From Actinomycetota bacterium (GTDB lineage: Bacteria; Actinomycetota; Thermoleophilia; Miltoncostaeales; Miltoncostaeaceae), in assembly GCA_020636905.1 (NCBI GenBank), contig JACJWX010000009.1, forward strand, positions 49,110 to 113,109: a stretch of 64,000 nucleotides of DNA. The letters run 5' to 3'. This document shows, in pieces, positions 55,805 to 62,411 of this stretch; positions within the stretch are counted from its first letter, which is position 1; the number at the start of each line of letters is the position of its first letter. The notes below the pieces were generated by a model. It searched no databases, was not told the DNA's origin, and saw only the letters and a program-made list of their open reading frames with translations. A program made the translations under genes and the position numbers.

Positions 55805-57099
55805 AGGTCAACGAACGCACCCTGGCAGCAGCGGCGGCGGCCCTGGCCCTCGCGGTCTGGGCCGTCCCGTTCCGCCTCGTCGGGCTCTGGGTCTCGCCGG
55901 TCATCACCGATCTGCCCACGTACCAGCGCATCGCCGACGCCATCGCGGGCGGGGCGGTCCCGTACCGCGACGTGCAGATCGAGTACCCGCCGCTCGCGAC
56001 CGCGATCTTCGTCCTGGCGGACCATCTGCCGGGCGGTTACGCCACGGCCTTCGGAGCGCTGATGGCGGTGTGCCTCGCGCTGACCGCGGCCGGTGTGGCG
56101 CTGGGCGCGTCCCGCCTGAGGCTGGACCCGCTCCACCGGGGCGTTGCCGTGGCCGCGGTCGTGCTGAGCCCCCTGCTGCTGGGCAACGTCATGAAGACGC
56201 GCTTCGACCTCGCGCTCGCCGCCGTGCTCGTGTGGATGCTCTACGCCGCGATCACCGAGCGCTGGCGGACGATGTGGGTGCTGCTCGTCTCGGGGATCCT
56301 GCTCAAACTCATGCCCGTGGCGCTGGTCCCGCTGCTGATCGTCTGGCAGGCGCACCGCACGAGCCGCCGGGACGCCCTCCGGGCGGCCGGGGTGGCGCTC
56401 GCGGGCGGGGTCGTCGCCGTGCTCCCGCTCGTGATCCTCGCCCCCGCGGGGATCTGGCACGTGGTCGACTATCACCTGGCCCGTCCGCCCCAGATCGAAT
56501 CGACGGCCGCCGACTACATGCTCGTCCTGCACTGGCTGGCCGACGTACCGTTGACGGTGCTGACGAGCTTCGGCAGCCAGGGGCTGATCGGAGACGGCCC
56601 CCGGATCGTCGCCGCCATCACCACCACGGCGGGGGCGGTGCTCGTCGGGGTGATCGCGTGGGCCCTGGCGAGAGGCCTGCACCGGGCCCGCCCCGGGCGG
56701 GATGCCCGGTTGCTGGTCGCGGCGACCGCCGCCACCGTCGCCGCGCTGCTCGCCACCGGAAAGGTCCTGTCGCCTCAGTTCATGATCTGGCTGCTGCCCG
56801 CCACGTTCCTCGTGACCGGCCGGTATCGGATCGCGACCTGGGCGCTCGGTGTCGGCGCGCTGGTGCTCACCCAGGGGTACTTCCCGCGAAGGTACTTCGA
56901 CCTGGTCGGACTCGACGGCACCGCCATCGCGTTGCTCACCCTCCGCAACGCCGTCCTGATCTGCCTGGTGGCCGCCTGCTGGCCCCGGCCGTCCATCGCG
57001 GGCTCCGGACCGCGCGCCCCGTTGATCAGCCGCAGCCCGGACGCCCCCGACGCGAGCGGCCCGGATCACGCGATTCCCAGGCGCTACATCGTGGACTGA
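55801..57099 (+). CDS. DUF2029/GT87-like membrane glycosyltransferase
   Basis: A 432-residue polytopic protein. The first loop has ITDLPTYQRIADAIAGGAVP followed by YRDVQIEYPPLA, the family hallmark in which the YxD and EYPP elements form the polyprenyl-sugar site of alpha-mannosyltransferases (PimE-like). Further helices include KTRFDLALAAVLVWMLYAA and a KLMPVALVPLLIVW segment. The GTG overlaps the upstream stop (GTGA), so this and the PepSY-like protein form a pair. The two share general architecture and may act in sequence on one glycan. Confidence 0.82.
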   Translation: MKVNERTLAAAAAALALAVWAVPFRLVGLWVSPVITDLPTYQRIADAIAGGAVPYRDVQIEYPPLATAIFVLADHLPGGYATAFGALMAVCLALTAAGVALGASRLRLDPLHRGVAVAAVVLSPLLLGNVMKTRFDLALAAVLVWMLYAAITERWRTMWVLLVSGILLKLMPVALVPLLIVWQAHRTSRRDALRAAGVALAGGVVAVLPLVILAPAGIWHVVDYHLARPPQIESTAADYMLVLHWLADVPLTVLTSFGSQGLIGDGPRIVAAITTTAGAVLVGVIAWALARGLHRARPGRDARLLVAATAATVAALLATGKVLSPQFMIWLLPATFLVTGRYRIATWALGVGALVLTQGYFPRRYFDLVGLDGTAIALLTLRNAVLICLVAACWPRPSIAGSGPRAPLISRSPDAPDASGPDHAIPRRYIVD

Positions 57100-57101
57100 T
57101 G

Positions 57102-57121
57102 CCCCGTTCGGTTCGGGGTTT
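57102..57121 (+). terminator. Small hairpin plus T-run after the GT87-like gene
   Basis: CCCCG, 7 bases, CGGGG then TTT lies two bases after the stop. The stem is only 5 bp, so it may be a weak intrinsic terminator. Confidence 0.5.
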
Positions 57122-57151
57122 CACTCACTATTCGGCACAGCGGCCCTGGGT

Positions 57152-57157
57152 TAAGGT
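57152..57157 (+). promoter_or_regulatory. -10 box TAAGGT of fbaB
   Basis: TAAGGT fits TANNNT and would give a leader of about 28 bases that carries GAGGAG at 8-base spacing before the ATG at 57192. Confidence 0.4.
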
Positions 57158-57191
57158 CACGGAGTCCCGGGTACAACAGAGGAGCGTGCGT

Positions 57192-58265
57192 ATGGCGAAG
57201 GACTCTTCCGGTATTGACCGCATCACCGAGATCCTCGGCGACCGTGCCGACGATCTGCTCGGCCATCGCTGCGAGACGATCGCCGTTGACCGGCTCTCGC
57301 TCCCCGGTCCGGACTTCGTGGAACGGGTCATCGCCGACTCGGACCGCCCCACGCCGGTCCTTCGCTCCATCCAGACCATCTTCGGCCACGGCCGCCTGGC
57401 CAACACCGGGTACATGTCGATCCTTCCGGTGGACCAGGGCATCGAGCACTCGGGCGGGGCGTCGTTCGCCAAGAATCCCGACTACTTCGACCCGGTCAAC
57501 ATCGTCAACCTCGCCATCGAGGGCGGATGCAACGCGGTCGCCAGCACCCTCGGCGTGCTGGGCATGTGCTCCCGCAAGTACGCCCACCGCATCCCCTTCC
57601 TGCTGAAGTTCAACCACAACGAGTTCCTCTCGTACCCGAACGGCTACGACCAGATCATGTTCGCCTCGATCCGCCAGGCGAGCGAGATGGGTGCCGTCGC
57701 CGTGGGCGCGACCATCTACTTCGGGTCGGAGGAGAGCAAGCGCCAGATCCAGGAGGTCGCCCAGGCCTTCGAGATCGCCCACGAGATGGGCATGGCGACG
57801 GTCCTGTGGTGCTACCTGCGCAACTCGGACTTCAAGCAGGACGGCACCGACTACCACGTCGCCGCGGACCTCACGGGTCAGGCCAATCACCTGGGTGTGA
57901 CCATCGAGGCCGACATCATCAAGCAGAAGCTGCCCGAGACCACCGCACCCGGCTTCGACGATCTCAAGTTCGGAAAGTCGGATCCGCGCATGTACTCGGA
58001 GCTGATGACCGATCACCCGATCGACATGACCCGCTACCAGGTCGCGAACTGCTACATGGGCCGGGCCCCCCTGATCAACTCGGGCGGCGCCTCCGGCGAC
58101 AACGACCTGCACGACGCCGTCGCCACGGCCGTCATCAACAAGCGCGCCGGCGGTGCCGGGCTGATCTCGGGCCGCAAGGCGTTCCAGCGCCCCATCGACG
58201 AGGGCGTGGAACTCCTCAACGCGATCCAGGACGTCTACCTCTGCGAGGACGTCACCATCGCGTAG
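57192..58265 (+). CDS. fbaB: Class I fructose-bisphosphate aldolase (DhnA/FbaB type)
   Basis: A 357-residue Schiff-base aldolase of the archaeal/FbaB type that splits fructose 1,6-bisphosphate or runs in reverse. Family motifs are TGYMSILPVDQGIEHSGGAS, ASTLGVLGMCSRKYAHRIP, FLLKFNHNEFLSYPN and AVAVGATIYFGSEES. The phosphate-binding GGAGLISGRKAFQRP lies near the C-terminus. It is metal-independent, unlike class II Fba. The ATG follows GAGGAG. The gene is flanked by hairpins and is probably monocistronic, with pfkA 2.6 kb downstream on the other strand. Confidence 0.93.
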   Translation: MAKDSSGIDRITEILGDRADDLLGHRCETIAVDRLSLPGPDFVERVIADSDRPTPVLRSIQTIFGHGRLANTGYMSILPVDQGIEHSGGASFAKNPDYFDPVNIVNLAIEGGCNAVASTLGVLGMCSRKYAHRIPFLLKFNHNEFLSYPNGYDQIMFASIRQASEMGAVAVGATIYFGSEESKRQIQEVAQAFEIAHEMGMATVLWCYLRNSDFKQDGTDYHVAADLTGQANHLGVTIEADIIKQKLPETTAPGFDDLKFGKSDPRMYSELMTDHPIDMTRYQVANCYMGRAPLINSGGASGDNDLHDAVATAVINKRAGGAGLISGRKAFQRPIDEGVELLNAIQDVYLCEDVTIA

Positions 58266-58271
58266 TCCCCG

Positions 58272-58305
58272 GTCCTGTCCCGGGTCGATCGACCCGGGAC
58301 AGGAC
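58272..58305 (+). terminator. 34-base perfect palindrome after fbaB
   Basis: Arms GTCCTGTCCCGGGTCGA and its exact complement abut with no spacer, starting six bases after the fbaB stop. It is the longest perfect inverted repeat I find and is presumably the fbaB terminator. Confidence 0.75.
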
Positions 58306-58352
58306 GGACGAGAGGCCGCGGTCACTGGCACGTGCCGGTCTTTAGGAAATGA

Positions 58353-61082
58353 GTGCTGTATAAAGACGCGGTGCTCGTCCCGACGTCGGTTCAGCCCATC
58401 CCTGATCATGAAGTGGAGGGACCAGCCCACCCGGGCGCGACGGGCATGGCCCCCTCGCTCTCGGCGGCCCTCATCCGGTTCGCCGATCGAACCGCTCTGA
58501 CCGGGGATGGAGTCCGGCTGACCTACCGTGAACTCTCGGCCGCGATCACGCGTCGGCGGACCGAGCTGGGGGAGGCGCCGGCCCTGGTGGCGATCACCGG
58601 CGCATATGACGTCGAGTGGGTGGTCACCTACCTTGCTGCCGTCACCGGTCCGCACGTCGCCTGGCCGATCGTGTCAGCCGAGCAGCTGGCAGGCGCGCCC
58701 TTCCGAGCGGACGTCGTCGCCCGAGGTTCCGATATCCAGCGATCCGGGAGAGTGGCGCGGCCGCTGCACCCCGAACTCGGCGCACTGCTCGCCACCTCGG
58801 GATCCACCGGATCGCCACGGCACGTCCGACTGAGCCGCACGAACCTCGATGTGAATGCGCTCCAGATCGCAGCCGCGCTCGGGTTGACCGAGACCGACCG
58901 GGCGATCACGAGCCTTCCCCTGGGCTACTGCTTCGGCCTCTCGGTGGTGACCTCGCACCTCATCGTCGGAGCGAGCGTCGTGCTCAGCGACGCCTCCGTC
59001 ATGGACGACGCGTTCTGGTCCACGGTCGCCAGGGAGCGGGTCACGACCATCGCCGGTGTGCCCCACACCTTCGAACTGCTCGACACGATCGGCTTCGATG
59101 GTGGCGCGCTGCCGCACCTGCGTCGCCTGATCCAAGCCGGCGGTCGACTCTCCCCGGAGCGGGTGCGGCATCTGGGCGAGATGGGACGGCGGCACGGCTG
59201 GGAGTTCCGGGTGATGTACGGCCAGACCGAGGCCACCGCCCGGATGTCGATCGCCGAACCGGGCGATGCACTGGAACGTCCCGCGACGGCGGGAGTTCCC
59301 GTCGCCGGCGGCGACGTCACGATCGAGCACGATCCGGGCCTGGATCCACCCGGCCACGGCGAGATCGTCTACCGGGGGCCGAACGTGATGCTCGGCTACG
59401 CCGAACACGAGGCCGACCTGGCGCGGGGACGGACGGTCGACCGCATCCACACCGGCGATGTCGGGTGCCTGGTCGACGGCCGTATCCAGGTCACCGGTCG
59501 CCGGGCACGCTTCATCAAGCCGGCGGGGATGCGGGTGGATCTGGACGCGGTCGAGCACATGCTCGAGCGAGAGGGCGTTGCAGCCCACTGCACCGGAAGC
59601 GACCGCTGCCTGATGGTGGCGCTGACGGGTGGAGAAGCCTGCCCTGAAGATCTCGGCCGTCGCCTGTGTGCACAGCTGCGCCTGACCCCGTCGATGGTGA
59701 CCGTGCGGAGCTGCCTCGACGTGCCGCGGAGGCCGAACGGCAAGCCTGACCATGCGGCGCTGCAGGACATGCTCGCCACGCCTGAAGCCGCTGGACCGTC
59801 AGAGGACGACGTCGCCGCGGTCTACCGCGGCGCGCTCGGGCTGTCCGACGTTCCAGCCGACCAGTCGTTCGTCGGGCTGGGGGGTGATTCGCTGTCGTAC
59901 ATCGACGCGCAGCTGGGGCTGGAGGATCTGCTGCCGGAGCTCCCGGACAACTGGCCCGAGTGGACGGTGCGCGACCTGGAGGCGCTCCGCTCCAACGGGG
60001 ACGCCGGAGGGCCGGCAGGGACGGACACCGCGATGGTGTTGCGAGCCGCCGCCATCTGCATGGTGGTGGCCGGGCACATGACGGCGGTCGTACCGGCCGG
60101 CGGCGCGCACCTGCTGTTCGGTCTCAGTGGCCACGCCTTCTCCCGATTCGCCCTCGGGGCTGCCGGAGGCGTCAGGACATGGGCGTCTCGCGTCGGACGG
60201 GTCGCCGTACCGACGATGATCTGGATCGCCGCGCTGATGATGCTGGAGGGCACGCACAGCCCCGGATCCCTGCTCCTGGTCAACAACTACTTCGGCGACA
60301 GCGCGTTCACGGAGCGACGGTGGGAATATTGGTACGTCGAGGCGTTGATCCAGACGCTCCTGCTGCTGGCGCTGGTGTGTTCGCTGCCGGTCGTGCGGCG
60401 ACTCCATGACCGCCACCCCTTCGCGCTGGCGACGGCGGCGATGCTGACGGCGGTCGCCGTGCGGGAGGCCGTGCCGGCTGGTGCCGCGAACACCATGTTC
60501 TTCCGTCCGCACGTGGTGCTGTGGGTGTTCGCGCTGGGGTGGATGGTGCACCGCGCCGGGTCGCGCCGACAACGGCTGCTGGTGAGCGCCTCGATCCTGG
60601 TGACGACTCCCGGCGCGCTCGGCCAACCCTGGAGAGAGATCACCGTTGCGGCCGGACTTCTGCTGCTGACCTGGGCCCCCCGGATTCCGCTCCCGCGGAT
60701 CCTGGGCAGGAGCCTGGCCGCGATCGCCGCCGGATCGCTGGCGATCTACCTCACCCATTGGCAGGTCTGGCCGCGATGGGAGGCGGTCGTTCCGACGCCG
60801 GTCGCCATCGTGACCACGATCGTGACCGGCATCGTCGCGGGCCGGGCGTTTGGAGCGGCCTGGTCGACGCTACGACGCTCCGATCGGGTCCGGGAGTTAC
60901 GACAACAGCTTGCGCACGCCGGTCAGGCGTTCGTCGAGCGGCTGCGTCCCCGCGGCGACCGCGTAGGGCACCCGAACCAGGGATCCCGCCTGCATGCCGA
61001 TGAAGACCCCGTGTGCGCCCTGTCGGGCCGCGCGCACGGCCTCGACACCCATGGTCGCCCCCAGCAGGCGATCCACCGCTGA
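58353..61082 (+). CDS. Adenylate-forming ligase / carrier / acyltransferase-3 fusion
   Basis: A 909-residue three-part protein. Residues about 35-470 are an adenylate-forming (ANL) ligase: LLATSGSTGSPRHVRLS, PLGYCFGLSVVTSHL, VMYGQTEATARMS, RIHTGDVGCLVDG, and the catalytic Lys in RRPNGKPDH. Residues about 480-545 are a carrier domain with the phosphopantetheine Ser in FVGLGGDSLSYID. Residues about 560-850 form ten or so helices of an acyltransferase-3 type, with His in AICMVVAGHM. The chain could activate an acid, hold it as a thioester and pass it across the membrane. The GTG start has AGGA upstream and an AT-rich, rare-codon beginning. The last ~62 codons run antisense over pfkA. Confidence 0.85.
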   Translation: MLYKDAVLVPTSVQPIPDHEVEGPAHPGATGMAPSLSAALIRFADRTALTGDGVRLTYRELSAAITRRRTELGEAPALVAITGAYDVEWVVTYLAAVTGPHVAWPIVSAEQLAGAPFRADVVARGSDIQRSGRVARPLHPELGALLATSGSTGSPRHVRLSRTNLDVNALQIAAALGLTETDRAITSLPLGYCFGLSVVTSHLIVGASVVLSDASVMDDAFWSTVARERVTTIAGVPHTFELLDTIGFDGGALPHLRRLIQAGGRLSPERVRHLGEMGRRHGWEFRVMYGQTEATARMSIAEPGDALERPATAGVPVAGGDVTIEHDPGLDPPGHGEIVYRGPNVMLGYAEHEADLARGRTVDRIHTGDVGCLVDGRIQVTGRRARFIKPAGMRVDLDAVEHMLEREGVAAHCTGSDRCLMVALTGGEACPEDLGRRLCAQLRLTPSMVTVRSCLDVPRRPNGKPDHAALQDMLATPEAAGPSEDDVAAVYRGALGLSDVPADQSFVGLGGDSLSYIDAQLGLEDLLPELPDNWPEWTVRDLEALRSNGDAGGPAGTDTAMVLRAAAICMVVAGHMTAVVPAGGAHLLFGLSGHAFSRFALGAAGGVRTWASRVGRVAVPTMIWIAALMMLEGTHSPGSLLLVNNYFGDSAFTERRWEYWYVEALIQTLLLLALVCSLPVVRRLHDRHPFALATAAMLTAVAVREAVPAGAANTMFFRPHVVLWVFALGWMVHRAGSRRQRLLVSASILVTTPGALGQPWREITVAAGLLLLTWAPRIPLPRILGRSLAAIAAGSLAIYLTHWQVWPRWEAVVPTPVAIVTTIVTGIVAGRAFGAAWSTLRRSDRVRELRQQLAHAGQAFVERLRPRGDRVGHPNQGSRLHADEDPVCALSGRAHGLDTHGRPQQAIHR

Positions 61083-61853
61083 GGGACGGCCGCCACGCTG
61101 GATGTGGCCCAGGACGGTGATCCGGTGGCTGCGGCCGGTCTGGAGCGTGAGGTCGGCGGCGATGCCGTCGATGCTGTCGCGGGCCCCCTCGGAGACCACC
61201 ACGATGATGCCCTGCTTGCCGTGGTTGATCGCGTCGGTGATCTGCTCGACGAGTCCTTCCGCCGGGTGACCGTCCTCGGGCAGCACGACCGCCTCGGTCC
61301 CGCCCGCGATCGCCGCGGCCAGCGCGAGCGCCCCGCAGTGGCGGCCCATCACCCGCACGATGTGGATGATGCCGTGCGACCTGGCCGTGTCCCGCAGCCG
61401 GTCGATGGCGTCGAGGGCGGTGTTGACCGCCGTGTCGAACCCGATGGTGGTCTCGGTGCCGGCGATGTCGTTGTCGATGGTCCCGGGCACACCAATGGTG
61501 GGGGGTCCTCCGGCCCGCTCGATGGCCTCGCACCCCCGGAAGGTGCCGTCGCCTCCGATGGCGATGAGGGCGTCGACCCCATGACGGGACAGGACCTCGA
61601 CCGCCCGCGCGGGCCCGTCGTCCTCGTACATGTCGGCGCATCGTGCCGTTCCAAGCGTGGTCCCGCCCATGTGGACCGTGTCGATGATGTCGCCCCGGGT
61701 CAGGGGCGCGATGTCATCGTCGAAGACGCCCTGGTAACCGCGCCGGATCGCGAGCACCTCGAAGTCGTTGACGTCGGCGGCGCGAACCACGGCGCGAATG
61801 CACGCGTTCATTCCGGGGGCATCGCCCCCGCTGGTCAGCACTGCAAGGCGCAT
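60897..61853 (-). CDS. pfkA: 6-phosphofructokinase (ATP type)
   Basis: A 318-residue PfkA that phosphorylates fructose 6-phosphate. Motifs are LTSGGDAPGMNACIRAVVR, IAIGGDGTFRGCEAIE, the catalytic PGTIDNDIAGTE, VMGRHCGALAL and GHIQRGGRPSAVDRLLG. GGDG rather than GGDD in the nucleotide loop argues for ATP over pyrophosphate. The ATG at 61853 has AAGGAG at ideal spacing. It follows the CBM48 gene on the same strand with a hairpin between them. Its 3' 186 bases overlap the large fusion gene on the opposite strand. Confidence 0.94.
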   Translation of the reverse strand: MRLAVLTSGGDAPGMNACIRAVVRAADVNDFEVLAIRRGYQGVFDDDIAPLTRGDIIDTVHMGGTTLGTARCADMYEDDGPARAVEVLSRHGVDALIAIGGDGTFRGCEAIERAGGPPTIGVPGTIDNDIAGTETTIGFDTAVNTALDAIDRLRDTARSHGIIHIVRVMGRHCGALALAAAIAGGTEAVVLPEDGHPAEGLVEQITDAINHGKQGIIVVVSEGARDSIDGIAADLTLQTGRSHRITVLGHIQRGGRPSAVDRLLGATMGVEAVRAARQGAHGVFIGMQAGSLVRVPYAVAAGTQPLDERLTGVRKLLS

Positions 61854-61886
61854 CGGGCACTCCTTACGACGGGATCGTGGACGCTC

Positions 61887-61918
61887 GTCCCGGCGGCTCG
61901 TACCGACGCCGCCGGGAC
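61887..61918 (-). terminator. Hairpin between the CBM48 gene and pfkA
   Basis: GTCCCGGCGGC, 10 bases, GCCGCCGGGAC form a perfect 11-bp stem 14 bases past the CBM48 stop. It may attenuate readthrough into pfkA or separate the two transcripts. Confidence 0.55.
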
Positions 61919-61931
61919 CCGGTCGCGCAGG

Positions 61932-62213
61932 CTACGCGGTGATCACCGAGTGCGTGCCGCCCAATCCGTTGGGCTCCAGACCGGCCTGCGGGTCGTCGTA
62001 GTACTCGCCGTCCTCCGCGAAGTACCGGAAGCGCACGGCCGTGCCCTCCGGAACCAGCAGGGACGCCGACCGTGTCCCGTTGGGACGCGGTTTCAGCGGA
62101 GTGGCCTCGGGCATCCAGTCGTTGCGGTCGCAGACCAATGACACCCGACGCTCGTCGTTCACCGCGAACATGAGGCGCACCTGGCCTCCGGCTTCGCGTC
62201 GTTTGCGAATCAT
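61932..62213 (-). CDS. Stand-alone CBM48 / isoamylase N-terminal-like protein
   Basis: A 93-residue protein consisting only of a glycogen-binding E-set module. The sequence VRLMFAVNDERRVSLVCDRN, then DWMPEATPLKPRPNG, VRFRYFAEDGEYYDDP and LEPNGLGGTHSVITA matches the AMPK-beta/CBM48 pattern, including the aromatic sugar contacts. No catalytic domain is attached. The ATG has an unusually complete Shine-Dalgarno sequence, GGAGGTGATC, just upstream (62219-62228), suggesting strong translation. Its place before pfkA hints at a link between glycogen status and glycolysis, but that is inference. Confidence 0.85.
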   Translation of the reverse strand: MIRKRREAGGQVRLMFAVNDERRVSLVCDRNDWMPEATPLKPRPNGTRSASLLVPEGTAVRFRYFAEDGEYYDDPQAGLEPNGLGGTHSVITA

Positions 62214-62393
62214 TCCCGATCACCTCCAGCTGGTCGATGTTCTGGTGTTCGACCCCGGCCCTCTCGGTCGCCGGCGGACTCGACGTGACTTCGCGGCGGG
62301 GGCCCTGACTCCTTGTCGGGCCCATGTAACACGGTCACACCGGCCGACGCGAGCAGCCTGACGTCGATGTCGCGGCGACGCCGGGCGGGCCGC

Positions 62394-62399
62394 TATCCT
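62394..62399 (+). promoter_or_regulatory. -10 box TATCCT of the helicase gene
   Basis: TATCCT fits TANNNT and lies 12 bases before the ATG at 62412, giving a leader of only a few bases. The 198-base divergent spacer to the CBM48 gene holds no other clear element. Confidence 0.4.
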
Positions 62400-62411
62400 C
62401 CCCGGCCGCAC

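Noticed and set aside
60897..61853. Pyrophosphate-dependent phosphofructokinase
   Set aside because: The nucleotide loop has GGDG rather than the GGDD expected for the PPi-using type, so the ATP type is more likely.
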